Shown here: piece after piece, positions 1 through 8,480 of the stretch
Numbering within the stretch: position 1 is the stretch's first letter
How the letters are laid out: every line of letters starts with the position of its first letter
Assembly (NCBI GenBank): GCA_963757135.1
Contig: CAVWQE010000002.1
Span: forward strand, 62,001-126,000
Length of the DNA stretch: 64,000 bases
Origin: Gp1-AA145 sp963757135
GTDB taxonomy: Bacteria; Acidobacteriota; Terriglobia; Terriglobales; Acidobacteriaceae
Direction: 5' to 3'
Program-made: the position numbers and the translations under genes
Notes under the pieces: model-generated
Databases searched by the model: none
What the model was told of the DNA's origin: nothing
What the model saw: only the letters and a program-made list of their open reading frames with translations

Positions 1-111
1 GCCTACATCATTAACGAAGGCAAGATTTTCCGGCATGGCACGCCGGAGCAGTTGGGAAGCGATTCAGAAGTGCGAAGAGTTTATCTGGGAGAGAGTTTTA
101 GTTTGGTGTGA
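1..111 (+). CDS. lptB: LptB, lipopolysaccharide export ABC ATPase (3' end only)
   Basis: Frame 1 is open from the window edge and ends in a TGA at 109-111, giving the last 36 residues of a protein. The visible tail (INEGKIFRHGTPEQLGSD, then VRRVYLGESFSL) is the C-terminal end typical of LptB, the cytoplasmic ATPase that powers LPS transport from the inner membrane through LptFG. The catalytic motifs lie outside the window. The neighbour order lptB-rpoN-hpf is common in Gram-negative bacteria and supports the call, although here hpf lies further off on the other strand. Confidence 0.85.
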   Translation, partial: AYIINEGKIFRHGTPEQLGSDSEVRRVYLGESFSLV

Positions 112-205
112 AAGAACAGTGGTCAGTGATCAGTTGTCAGTAAAGGCAAGGACAGCTAACCACTGGCAACTGACCACTGGCAACTAACAACTAGCAACTG
201 ATCTT
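112..205. repeat. Heptamer-type intergenic inverted repeat between lptB and rpoN
   Basis: The right half is a run of 7-base units (CCACTGG, CAACTGA, CCACTGG, CAACTAA, CAACTAG, CAACTGA). The left half (118-140) carries the complementary form GTCAGTGATCAGTTGTCAGT, so the RNA could fold into a long imperfect hairpin. The same family recurs at 5865-5891, 42186-42260, 43299-43403 and 59451-59478. It leaves almost no room for an independent rpoN promoter or Shine-Dalgarno sequence. Confidence 0.8.
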
Positions 206-1975
206 ATGGTTCTACTCCAACCAAGGTTGAATTTAAAAGTCTCGCAGAGGCAGATTCTTACCCCCGGCCTGGTCCAGATGGTCAGCGTTCTTGCGCTTAA
301 TAAACTTGAGCTGAAGGACATGATCAATGCCGAGATGGTGGAGAACCCTGTCCTTGAAGAGCTCGAAGATTCAGTTCCCCTGCTGGACGACGTAGGCCGC
401 AAGCAGGAAGAGCGGGAGCGCGAGACCGTTACGGAAGACGCCGCGCCTGCGGCAGAGAAGAAAGATTCTTTTGAAGAGATAGACTTCGGGTCGTTCTTTA
501 AAGACTACCTTGACCCTGGCTTTCGCAGCCCCGGCGAGTTTGAAGAGATCGAGCGCCCTTCGTTTGAGAACTTTCTTTCCAAGCCCAGCACCTTAACCGA
601 TCACCTGAACTGGCAGTTGGGCTCAATTCCAACTACACCGCCGGTACGTGAGGCGGCCGAAGTGATAATCGGCAATCTGAACGAAGATGGGTATCTGATC
701 GCGAGTGATGAAGAGTTGCTCGGCATTGTTCCAGCGGCTACGCCTGAAGTCGATGCGGCCAAATCCGAGAGCGTAGTACAGGAAGCGGTGGCTTTGGGGC
801 TGGATTCGGTGGAACAAGCCCTTAATGCAGCTGATGTGAATATGTTGGCGGGTGATGCAGTCGCGCCTTTGGACCTCGGTCTGGGTGCGTCGAACGGGAA
901 CGGATTTTCGGCGGCGGCAGGACTCGTTTCGCCTCCGCCGACTGAACCGGCTCCTACGGTTACTGCGCCGAAAGAAGAGTCTCTACCCAAGAACGGCACG
1001 CGGTCAACCTTCCAGCCGAATTTCAATCGGGAAGAGTTGCATGAGGCCATCGAAGCGGTTCGGCAGTTGGATCCTCCTGGAGTGGCCTGCCGCGATTTGC
1101 GGGAATGCCTCCTCTATCAATTGCGCTATCACCAGGCACAATTGGGAAAGAACGGGAACGGCACGGCCCAGGTATTGGCCGACGCGGTTGTCATCGTTGA
1201 TCAGCACCTGCGGGCATTGCAGAACAAGCAGCATAGGGAGATTGGCCGCGCGATGTCACGCCCGATTGAGGCTGTACAGGCGGCGCTCGAATACATTCGC
1301 ACCCTCGATCCCCGGCCCGGACTGCGCTACAACAAGACTCAGCCGCGGCTGATTGAGCCGGATGTAGCTTTCGTGAAGCATGGGGATGAGTGGGTGGTGA
1401 TGATGAATGACGACGACGTTCCCACTCTGCGGTTGAATCCGGCTTACAAGAAGCTTCTGGTAAAGGACGGGAATGACCGGGATACGCGGAATTACGTCAA
1501 GGAACGCTTTAAGAGCGCCGTCCAGCTGATCAAGAACATTGAACAGCGCAAGCAGACGATTATTAAGGTCTGCTACACCATCGTCGCGAGGCAAGGAGAT
1601 TTTCTGGAGAAGGGCATCGACGAGCTCAAGCCGATGATGATCAAGGAAGTGGCAGAAGAGATTGGGGTGCACCCGTCAACAGTCAGCCGGGCGGTTGCGA
1701 ATAAATATGCGCACACGCCGCAGGGAGTTTTCGAGCTGCGCTACTTCTTCAGTGAAAGCGTGAACGGGCCGGAGGGCGGGAACACTTCACTGCTGATCCT
1801 GAAGCGGCGAGTGAAGAAGCTGATTGATGATGAAGATACTTCAAAACCTCTTACTGACGAACAGATCACGCGCATTCTGCAATCGCAAGGAATTCAAGTG
1901 ACCCGGCGGACGGTTGCTAAGTACCGCGAAGACATGCGGATTCCGAGTACGCACCAGAGACGAGTTAAAAAGTAA
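206..1975 (+). CDS. rpoN: RNA polymerase sigma-54 factor RpoN
   Basis: Sigma-54 directs RNA polymerase to -24/-12 promoters and needs AAA+ enhancer-binding activators. Region I is present at the N-terminus (LNLKVSQRQILTPGLVQMV, about residues 9-27). The core-binding part follows, then a helix-turn-helix (EVAEEIGVHPSTVSRAVANK, near residue 480). The RpoN box near the C-terminus reads VTRRTVAKYRE, with Thr where the usual box has Ala. At 589 residues it is about 100 longer than typical. The extra length is an Ala/Pro/Gly-rich segment around residues 175-270, probably a flexible linker. It follows lptB across a heptamer repeat. ATG 206 is chosen because region I begins at once. A candidate target promoter lies at 13675-13690. 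Confidence 0.96.
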   Translation: MVLLQPRLNLKVSQRQILTPGLVQMVSVLALNKLELKDMINAEMVENPVLEELEDSVPLLDDVGRKQEERERETVTEDAAPAAEKKDSFEEIDFGSFFKDYLDPGFRSPGEFEEIERPSFENFLSKPSTLTDHLNWQLGSIPTTPPVREAAEVIIGNLNEDGYLIASDEELLGIVPAATPEVDAAKSESVVQEAVALGLDSVEQALNAADVNMLAGDAVAPLDLGLGASNGNGFSAAAGLVSPPPTEPAPTVTAPKEESLPKNGTRSTFQPNFNREELHEAIEAVRQLDPPGVACRDLRECLLYQLRYHQAQLGKNGNGTAQVLADAVVIVDQHLRALQNKQHREIGRAMSRPIEAVQAALEYIRTLDPRPGLRYNKTQPRLIEPDVAFVKHGDEWVVMMNDDDVPTLRLNPAYKKLLVKDGNDRDTRNYVKERFKSAVQLIKNIEQRKQTIIKVCYTIVARQGDFLEKGIDELKPMMIKEVAEEIGVHPSTVSRAVANKYAHTPQGVFELRYFFSESVNGPEGGNTSLLILKRRVKKLIDDEDTSKPLTDEQITRILQSQGIQVTRRTVAKYREDMRIPSTHQRRVKK

Positions 1976-1993
1976 GAAGTTAGAAGTAAGAAA

Positions 1994-2090
1994 GAAAGCT
2001 TTTAACCGCGAAGGCCGCGAAGTTCGCAAAGCGGTTCCTGACGGCCGCTCGGGAAAGCTTTTAACCGCGAAGGACGCAAAGTTCGCAAAG
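1994..2090. repeat. Two tandem 38-bp copies of a 'TTTTAACCGCGAAGG' repeat
   Basis: Positions 1994-2031 and 2053-2090 are near-identical 38-bp units beginning GAAAGCTTTTAACCGCGAAGG and ending GTTCGCAAAG. They lie in the rpoN/cyclase intergenic region. The same family, in the form GCTTTTAACCGCAAAGTACG, occurs as an inverted pair at 9961-10100 and as a remnant near 47935-47955. The two nearby genes are convergent, so a transcript-end or nucleoid role is possible. No coding potential was seen. Confidence 0.75.
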
Positions 2091-2178
2091 TTGTCTCTGG
2101 AATTCTCAACCCCGCGTCGTCTTCAGTCCTGCTTGGCAAACGACTCAAACTAATTCTGCAATCTCAGATCTGCAATTT

Positions 2179-4515
2179 CTACCGCCCCGCCGCAGATTTC
2201 TTCTCGACTGCCTCGTACGCCGCCGGATTCATACAAACCTCATAGAGCACCTGTTCCGTCCATTGTGTCAGGTTGAAGTTGGCCGTTTCGACCAGCGGAA
2301 TGCGGCTAGTGCGCACGACGATGCGCCGAAAGATATCTGACCCCACTGGAACAAGAGAAGAATGGAAAGACGTTTCTTCGCTGCCCCAGAGCCGTGGAAA
2401 CTCGAGTTCACAGGCGGTGAGTGAAATCTCTTCACGCAGGCGCGCAAACGCCGCTGGGCTGATGCGGATTCCGCTCAGGTTGTAACGCATCGGCTCTGTG
2501 CCCAACTTTTCGCTGCTCTGAAACTCGTAGATATTGAAGGGAACCAGAATGCCTTCCATGGCTTTGCGCATGCGCTTGTCGCAAGAGGAAAGGCGGTCGC
2601 TTTCGTTCAGGGCGTCGGAGATCATGATGCGGTGCTCGCCATCCAGCAAATACATTGGAGCGGAGTTCTGATACGAGATTCCGATGCCCAGTTCAAGCGC
2701 CGGTAATGCGGCGCGCTGCAGTAGGTGATTGTACCCTCCGACCAACTCCATCATTTCACGTGCAAGCACGCAGGCCCGCGCCACCGCCAGCGAGGGTTCG
2801 CCTTCATGTTCGAGGATCGCCAAAATGATGGCGTCGCCCTCGACGAATACTTTGGTGGCGTGATACTTGGCCAGAAGTTTATTCACCGGCTCGTAAAAAT
2901 TCAGGCTGAAGTACGACGCTGGATTCATATCGCGATCGAGCAGTGAACGGGTCACGCGTGACGAATCGCGAATATCAGCCTTGAGAATGACATGGCGCAC
3001 GACTGGCTTCTCCTGGCCCTGCGCAGCTGTCTCAGTTGGAAGCGAGAAGTCGTAGAGGGTGCCGTTTAGCCGGGAAAGCTCCGATAGTTTGGGGCTGCTG
3101 ATCAGGTTGATCTTTTCAACCGCCCGGTTCAGTAGGTCGAGGCGGCGCAGGTCCCGATAATAGAGGAGAAAATCCCGGAGAAAGCGGGCGGCGAACTTGG
3201 CCCGCTGCGAACCGCCGGCCTGGCTGACGCGCGCCGCGGCCGACGTCAGTTGATCAAGCGACAGCCTGCCGTGCTCCTCGATTAGCTTCTCCACGCGATC
3301 GCGCTCCTTGCGATAAACCAGCGCGTATTTGAGCTGCTGCGGGTCCATGAGTGGAGTGAATTCCTTAAACAGCGGGAGAACTTCATAGGCAGCGACCGCA
3401 AGATTGAGAAGAGTTTCGCGATCCAGCAGGTCGATCCAGACCTGCTGGCGGGTTTTGTATTCCCGCTCCGATGGTTCACCCGTTCCAACCAGTTCATGGG
3501 CATTTTCGGGTGCGCTGAGCCAGCCGTCGATAACATTCGAACCGCAATTCTCCGCTTCCGGCACAACCGCGCGAAGAAATTCACACACCAGCGCGCGCAC
3601 GTTGCCGATGGAATCTGGATCGTTATCGAAGCCTCCAATCAGGACATAATGTTGTGCCTGCAGATAGGAATCGCGGCCTTCTTCCAGAAAGATGAGCTGA
3701 TTTAAGAACACCTGGTAATCGGTATTCTGGCTTTCTCCGAACAGTGAACGTCGTGTCGCAGCCAGCGTTTCGCGTTCCACCTCACGCAGGATACGAAAGA
3801 GTTCCTCGCCAACCTGGCGCAGGATATTTTTCTTCGCGATTTGAAAAGCAGCTACGGTTTCACGATACTCGAGCGCCTTCTGCTGGCGTACCCCCTCGTA
3901 GGACTTCAGAGTTCCGCGGCAACGGTTCAGCACGTTGGCAAACTGGGTATTGAGTTCAGCGCGCAGAAACTTTATGACAGCTGCGCGGGCGAGCACGTCG
4001 ATGGCGAGATTGCCCTTGGCCTTGGCCTGATTCAGGGCCGACTTATGCAGTTCCAGTAGGAGCGGTTTGAGGTCAGGATTCTTCTTTGAAAACGAGGGCA
4101 AGAATTTCGAAAACCCAGCGCGCGGGCTGCTGTTAGCCCCACCAACTTCGGCTGAAAGTATGCCTTCAACGTTGCCGAACTTTGCAATCAGATTGGCGAT
4201 CTGCGCCCCTGTCGCTTCGCAGAACGATTGGCTGAACCATACATCGTAGCGAACATTGTCGATTCCCAATTGGAGGCCATCGAGATTCAGCGCAGGGGAA
4301 TAGGTGGCCAGCCGCGGCGGCGGGGCTTCGACCGGCGTCCCGAGTTTGAAAATTGGAATGCGAGGCACGGCTGTCGTTACACCGGACCCGACTCGGCGCG
4401 GGGGACAGCCATTTCCGCTTGAAATCTGGCGCCGAGCCGACCGGTAAATTGAGGGTACTACGGGTGTACGTCCGGACGATGTTACGCAAGTTATACGGCT
4501 AGGGAGGTGTACCAA
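2179..4515 (-). CDS. Protein with divergent class III nucleotidyl cyclase domain, unknown N-terminal region
   Basis: The C-terminal third resembles a class III adenylate/guanylate cyclase. There is a first metal-binding Asp in ILKADIRDSSRVTR (about residue 512), a second in VFVEGDAIILAI (about 558), and the Asn/Arg pair in SDALNESDRLSS (about 635). These are the positions needed for metal binding and transition-state stabilisation, so catalysis is plausible. The first ~450 residues are helical and charged, with no domain I recognise. No signal peptide or membrane helix is evident, so it is probably cytoplasmic. The listed start is a TTG with no clear ribosome site. A GTG at 4368 is an alternative that removes a low-complexity leader. 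It follows the NagX-like gene by 18 bp and may be co-transcribed with it. Confidence 0.65.
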   Translation of the reverse strand: MVHLPSRITCVTSSGRTPVVPSIYRSARRQISSGNGCPPRRVGSGVTTAVPRIPIFKLGTPVEAPPPRLATYSPALNLDGLQLGIDNVRYDVWFSQSFCEATGAQIANLIAKFGNVEGILSAEVGGANSSPRAGFSKFLPSFSKKNPDLKPLLLELHKSALNQAKAKGNLAIDVLARAAVIKFLRAELNTQFANVLNRCRGTLKSYEGVRQQKALEYRETVAAFQIAKKNILRQVGEELFRILREVERETLAATRRSLFGESQNTDYQVFLNQLIFLEEGRDSYLQAQHYVLIGGFDNDPDSIGNVRALVCEFLRAVVPEAENCGSNVIDGWLSAPENAHELVGTGEPSEREYKTRQQVWIDLLDRETLLNLAVAAYEVLPLFKEFTPLMDPQQLKYALVYRKERDRVEKLIEEHGRLSLDQLTSAAARVSQAGGSQRAKFAARFLRDFLLYYRDLRRLDLLNRAVEKINLISSPKLSELSRLNGTLYDFSLPTETAAQGQEKPVVRHVILKADIRDSSRVTRSLLDRDMNPASYFSLNFYEPVNKLLAKYHATKVFVEGDAIILAILEHEGEPSLAVARACVLAREMMELVGGYNHLLQRAALPALELGIGISYQNSAPMYLLDGEHRIMISDALNESDRLSSCDKRMRKAMEGILVPFNIYEFQSSEKLGTEPMRYNLSGIRISPAAFARLREEISLTACELEFPRLWGSEETSFHSSLVPVGSDIFRRIVVRTSRIPLVETANFNLTQWTEQVLYEVCMNPAAYEAVEKKSAAGR

Positions 4516-4533
4516 CGGACATGTACTATCGGG

Positions 4534-5715
4534 TCAAATCTTCAAAAACAGGTTTCTGCGATAGAGCAGCGCCATCGCCATCCAACACAGCCCGACGTAC
4601 GCGATCGCATACAGCAACGAGGCATTGGCGGGAGCGAGAAGCGGAGCGAAAACCCGGCTATAGACATAGGCCTGCAGGTTTGTGGCTCCGAAGTTCGCAG
4701 TGTGAATGCGAACACTGTCGCCTATGGCCGAGAGAGCTTCGGCAAAGCAATATGCCGCGATGGCGTTCTTTCCGAACACCAAGATCGGCTTCGTCCAGCC
4801 TTTCCGGTACTGCTTAATATCAACCAGCCAATAGAACAGAGCGAGAAAAACGAGCGCCAGTCCGGTGGTAAAAAGTACGAACGAACTCGTCCACAGCTTC
4901 TTGTTAATGGGAAACCAGAGATGCCAGGTACGTCCGACGATAATTGCGCAAATGCCGACTGCCACCATTCCGAGCGCTTTGACTTTGGCCGAACACGCCG
5001 TGCGCAACCACTTGCCGGTGAGCAGACCCGCGAGGCAGGAGGCGACTGCGGGAATCGTGCTCAGCACGCCTTCGGGGTCGCGTGTCTTTTCGTACAGATG
5101 GCCCATCAGCAGCTTCCGGTCGAGCCAGGCGACAATGTTGCGATCAGGATCAAGCAGCGGAATGTCGTGCGTCGGGATCCCGAAGCCGGGCACTGGGACG
5201 AAGCGCATCAGGATCCAATAACCCGCGAGGCAGGCAAGCGCAACCGCCAGTTGCGTGCGCCAATCCGTCCATAGCTCAAGGATTGATGTAAGCACGTAGC
5301 AGATCGCGATACGCTGCAACACGCCGTAAATCCGAAGATGCGAGTTGAAGTGATTCGGAAACCCGTGGAGGAATACGCCTATCGCGAATAGCGCAAGTCC
5401 TCGCCACAAGACATGTTTGAAGAGATGCGATCGCGTATCTCCGCGGCGCAGGCGTGAGCTGAACGAAAAAGCCATGGCCACACCAACGATGAAAACGAAG
5501 AAGGGAAACACTAGGTCGGTTGGGGTCCAGCCGTTCCATTGCGCGTGCTCCAGAGGCCAGTAGGAGGAAGGGCCATCGCCGGGGTTGTTCACCAGAATCA
5601 TTGCGGCGATGGTGGCTCCGCGAAACAGGTCGAGGGACATCAATCGGGTGGTCTCAGAGGATTGAGAGACGATGGTTGTACTTGCAGCTTGGCTGAGTGT
5701 TGGAGCCGTAGGCAT
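4534..5715 (-). CDS. HGSNAT/NagX-like membrane acyltransferase (DUF5009 type)
   Basis: A 393-residue polytopic membrane protein with roughly ten hydrophobic segments. The first reads LFRGATIAAMILVNNPG, followed by WNGWTPTDLVFPFFVFIVG, the hallmark of the family of human heparan-alpha-glucosaminide N-acetyltransferase and bacterial NagX. Members are thought to acetylate amino sugars across the inner membrane or to act in sugar recycling. The His that follows the family's hydrophobic block (LEHAQWNGW) is present. The substrate cannot be read from the sequence. ATG 5715 gives a short polar leader before the first helix. The stop lies 18 bp from the start of the cyclase-domain gene, so the two probably form a unit. 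Confidence 0.8.
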   Translation of the reverse strand: MPTAPTLSQAASTTIVSQSSETTRLMSLDLFRGATIAAMILVNNPGDGPSSYWPLEHAQWNGWTPTDLVFPFFVFIVGVAMAFSFSSRLRRGDTRSHLFKHVLWRGLALFAIGVFLHGFPNHFNSHLRIYGVLQRIAICYVLTSILELWTDWRTQLAVALACLAGYWILMRFVPVPGFGIPTHDIPLLDPDRNIVAWLDRKLLMGHLYEKTRDPEGVLSTIPAVASCLAGLLTGKWLRTACSAKVKALGMVAVGICAIIVGRTWHLWFPINKKLWTSSFVLFTTGLALVFLALFYWLVDIKQYRKGWTKPILVFGKNAIAAYCFAEALSAIGDSVRIHTANFGATNLQAYVYSRVFAPLLAPANASLLYAIAYVGLCWMAMALLYRRNLFLKI

Positions 5716-5864
5716 GATGCAGTCTTCAGGCCAGCTGCGAATTCTAGCACTTAGTCTGGCGCTGCCGCAGTCTAATCTACCCGACCTGAAGCGCCGGGCT
5801 ATTTGGCAGCCCGTCCGCTACGCGAGTGGTTTGGGTGTGATACTCACGGCCGCGAGCCGTTATT

Positions 5865-5891
5865 CAACTAATCACTAGCAACTAACCACTG
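5865..5891. repeat. Short heptamer repeat just after hpf
   Basis: The sequence CAACTAATCACTAGCAACT followed by AACCACTG is a half-copy of the heptamer family seen at 112-205. It lies immediately downstream of the hpf stop codon, with no second arm nearby. It could be a remnant of an inverted repeat. Confidence 0.55.
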
Positions 5892-5894
5892 TTC

Positions 5895-6494
5895 TCAGGG
5901 GGCCTCGATCAATTCCATTTTGCCGTCGCGGGTGCGATGAAGAACCATCAGCTTGCCTTTGGGGTCGCGGAAAACGAAGACGTCGCGATCGCGGAAGTGG
6001 GCTTCTTTGATGGCCTCTTCGAGAGTCATAGGACGCATGGCGACCGCCTGATCGCTGCGCACCAGGTGCACTTCGGTCGATTTCGCGACCGCGGGAAACT
6101 TGTGTACCACCATCTCGACCGGTTCCGGATCGGGGACTGTCGCCGCCGCAGCTTGACTTGAAGCTTCGGGTTTTACTCCGCCGTTCCATTTATCGTGACT
6201 GCGGCGTTTTTTGGAGATGATGCGTGTCTTGTTGCGGACCGCCTGTTTTTCAAGGTGTTCGAGGGCCTCGCCGATGGCGGCGTTCATGTCGCCCGCTTGA
6301 GCTAGCCCGACCAGCGGTCCGATCCGCGAGTTGACGGTGATCTCCGCCTTATGGCGGCGTTTTTCGACAGCCAGAATCACCTTGGCGTCAAATTTGTTGC
6401 GAAGGATTTTGCGGAGTTTGGCGAGGCCGGCTTCAACTTCTTTTCGATTGGCGGAAGTAACTTCGTAGTGCCTGCCAGTATATTCCACATCCAT
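5895..6494 (-). CDS. hpf: Ribosome hibernation promoting factor, long form
   Basis: This protein binds the 30S A/P site and, in the long form, dimerises 70S ribosomes into 100S particles in stationary phase. The N-terminal domain starts MDVEYTGRHYEVTSANR and has the basic RRHKAEITVNSR strand. The C-terminal domain (MRPMTLEEAIKEAHFRDRDVFVFRD, quoted here in part, ending near MELIEAP) is the dimerisation module of long HPF. A Pro/Ala/Lys linker joins the two. Start 6494 is preferred over an upstream ATG at 6521, because GGGAGGAG sits about 6 bases before it. It lies on the strand opposite rpoN, with two genes between. Confidence 0.93.
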   Translation of the reverse strand: MDVEYTGRHYEVTSANRKEVEAGLAKLRKILRNKFDAKVILAVEKRRHKAEITVNSRIGPLVGLAQAGDMNAAIGEALEHLEKQAVRNKTRIISKKRRSHDKWNGGVKPEASSQAAAATVPDPEPVEMVVHKFPAVAKSTEVHLVRSDQAVAMRPMTLEEAIKEAHFRDRDVFVFRDPKGKLMVLHRTRDGKMELIEAP

Positions 6495-6551
6495 GAGTCT
6501 CCTCCCTGGTAGGTGCGGCACTGCCGGTGATGCGAAATCAGGAACCCTAAA

Positions 6552-7781
6552 TTACTGACCAGCGCGCAGGGGCGAGATGAGCAAGCTGCTAACTCGCCGT
6601 TTGCCTTCAGACTTTTCGATATTGAATCCAAGATCCATGGAATTTTCGGAGCCTGATGCGCCAGCAAGAATTCCCGCCAGTGCGTGATACGACCGCCCGA
6701 GCTCGCTGGTCTCATGGTAAGCAACGGGGCTGCCTTTATCTATGGCCGGACCGGCGGAATGAAAACTGTTGGGCAGCTTCCACAAAAGCTTGCAATTCGT
6801 GACCTTCTGAATATCTTCATCGTCGAAACCGGGAATTTTCTTGAACCGGTTCACGACCAGGCGCACGCGATCGCGCCCGCTGCCTTGTTCCAAGAAAGCG
6901 TGCATACGAGCGGCGCTCCACAAAGAAACCACGTCTGCTTGGGTCACCAACAGGACGGCGTTGGCCAAATCGGCGATCATCCGGAACAGTGCGTCCGTAC
7001 GATTCGAGCAATCGACGATGACGTATTCGAAATGCGAAACCAGGAGATCGAAAAGCCTCGCGAGCTCAGCGGCAGAGGGGGCGAGTTGCAGCGGCTGTTG
7101 CGTTCCTGCAAGCAGATGCAACCCGCCTTTGCATTCGGTGACAAAGCTCTGCAAAAGCGCCGAATCCATGCGATGCAGGTTTTGCAGCGCGTCAGATATT
7201 CCAAACGGCGGGCGAACATTCAGGTGCAATGCGGCATGGCCGAGCAAGGCGAAGTCCACCAGCACTGTGCGGCCATGCGACTGCTCGAGAGAGACCGCAG
7301 TATTGACCGCAACGGTGGTGGCTCCGGCTCCCCCCTTGGAATTCGTAACTGCCAGAATTCGTGCGCGGCCGGTCGCCCCGTGAGCTTTGGAACGAGAGGA
7401 GGAAAAACGGCGCAAAGCATCGATGAAGGCATCCGTGCCCGACTCACGCTCCAGATATTCACGAGCGCCGGAGCGCATAGCAGCAACGATCACCGACGGG
7501 TCATTCATGGCGCCGGCGGCAAAAACGGCTATTTGTGGCACGTTGGCATGAATGAGTTCAATGGCCTGCATGGCGCGGGCAGTGTCGCGCGGAGCGATGT
7601 CAACCACGACCACTTCAGTCCGGGTTTCCTGTATGCGACGGATCGCTGCGTCAGAAGGTCCGGCCGGAAAGCTGCCATGGGCGATAACGACTCGACCCAG
7701 TTGGGTAGCTTCGACGCGTTGCTGCAATTGCGCGAGGCGTTCCGGGTTTTCAGAAAGGACGCTGACGGCTATTTCGTGCAT
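6552..7781 (-). CDS. CpaE/TadZ-like MinD-family ATPase with receiver-like N-terminus
   Basis: The N-terminal ~125 residues resemble a response-regulator receiver (VVVVDIAPRDTARAMQAIEL, then MRSGAREYLERE). A ParA/MinD ATPase follows with the deviant Walker A NSKGGAGATTVAVNTA. Later blocks fit the family (VLVDFALLGHAALHLNV, YVIVDCSNRTDALFR, VRLVVNRFKK). This is the arrangement of CpaE/TadZ, which positions Tad/Flp pilus assembly at the pole. No other tad genes adjoin it, but a Flp pilin gene lies at 36096-36260 and a PilZ gene is next door. A general polar-localisation ATPase is the alternative. Start ATG 7781 has no strong ribosome site. Confidence 0.8.
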   Translation of the reverse strand: MHEIAVSVLSENPERLAQLQQRVEATQLGRVVIAHGSFPAGPSDAAIRRIQETRTEVVVVDIAPRDTARAMQAIELIHANVPQIAVFAAGAMNDPSVIVAAMRSGAREYLERESGTDAFIDALRRFSSSRSKAHGATGRARILAVTNSKGGAGATTVAVNTAVSLEQSHGRTVLVDFALLGHAALHLNVRPPFGISDALQNLHRMDSALLQSFVTECKGGLHLLAGTQQPLQLAPSAAELARLFDLLVSHFEYVIVDCSNRTDALFRMIADLANAVLLVTQADVVSLWSAARMHAFLEQGSGRDRVRLVVNRFKKIPGFDDEDIQKVTNCKLLWKLPNSFHSAGPAIDKGSPVAYHETSELGRSYHALAGILAGASGSENSMDLGFNIEKSEGKRRVSSLLISPLRAGQ

Positions 7782-7796
7782 AACGGTACTTCTGCT

Positions 7797-7827
7797 TGCT
7801 CAGCTTACATCCTGCTCAGCTTACATC
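7797..7827. repeat. Direct repeat (15 bp x 2) upstream of the CpaE-like gene
   Basis: TGCTCAGCTTACATC occurs at 7797-7811 and again at 7813-7827, a 16-bp period. It lies 16-46 bp upstream of the minus-strand start at 7781, so it is in the leader or promoter. It could be a paired protein-binding site. No function can be assigned. The rest of 7828-8018 shows no gene. Confidence 0.5.
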
Positions 7828-8018
7828 AATGGTACGGGTGGAAGGTAACCACGCCAAGTGACCTCCGTAATTGCACGCTAGCAAGGCACTGAGTTTCGTC
7901 ACGGACAAAAGACTTCGGCAGGCAATCGAAGAGAATCGTCCAGTGGGCAGGTGCTCAGAACGAATATTTTATGCAAATCAGGCTACTTGGGGAAGCACGA
8001 AACGGTGGAAAAGGTCCT

Positions 8019-8405
8019 CTAAGGTCTGGACACGTGAATCTCGCCGGCGGGGTGTTGCTGCAAGGGGGCGAGGTCACGGGGAACGAAATCGTAGTGCTCA
8101 ATCTTGACTGCCACGGCCGGTTTGCTGCGTGCGTGGTCCGGTTCGAGGCGAAGAACTTTTGTGCGGCAGCGAACGCACATGTCTTCGCCGAGCGTGATTT
8201 CTGAAGGCATCACCAACGTGATGTCTACTGCCTGGCCGGCGACCAAAGGAAAATCTGTCCATAGGAGCGCGCCACGAGAGCTCAAATCCAGGGTGAATCC
8301 TGTGCCGGTAGCGCCGTCTGATGTCTTTAGCAACACCGGTACCTGATATTGAGTGAAACGGTGTCCACAGCGGCGTTCAATACGGGTTGGTTCGACGCTA
8401 GCCAT
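8019..8405 (-). CDS. PilZ-domain protein (probable c-di-GMP receptor)
   Basis: A 128-residue single-domain protein. An Arg-rich stretch (TRIERRCGHRF) precedes the beta-barrel, and the second PilZ motif appears as LDLSSRGALLWTDFP. This matches the RxxxR ... (D/N)xSxxG signature, although the first motif is spread out as ERRCGHR. PilZ proteins bind cyclic di-GMP and modulate motility, pili or exopolysaccharide. It sits 237 bp upstream of the CpaE-like gene on the same strand, which fits a surface-appendage context. ATG 8405 is the only reasonable start. Confidence 0.85.
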   Translation of the reverse strand: MASVEPTRIERRCGHRFTQYQVPVLLKTSDGATGTGFTLDLSSRGALLWTDFPLVAGQAVDITLVMPSEITLGEDMCVRCRTKVLRLEPDHARSKPAVAVKIEHYDFVPRDLAPLQQHPAGEIHVSRP

Positions 8406-8480
8406 TACTGCTGGATAAATGTACGCCAGAAAAGCCGCTTTAGGAAGTCAGAAAAAATGGAATAGTAGGACGGCAGGCGT

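Noticed and set aside
112..205. CRISPR-like array
   Set aside because: Units are only 7 bases, have no unique spacers and form an inverted repeat. No cas gene is near.
4507..5274. 255-codon frame on the plus strand
   Set aside because: Antisense to the NagX-like membrane protein, whose helices and motif are clear.
6684..7892. Long open frame on the plus strand
   Set aside because: It lies antisense to the CpaE-like gene, which has clear ATPase motifs. The plus-strand product has no recognisable pattern.
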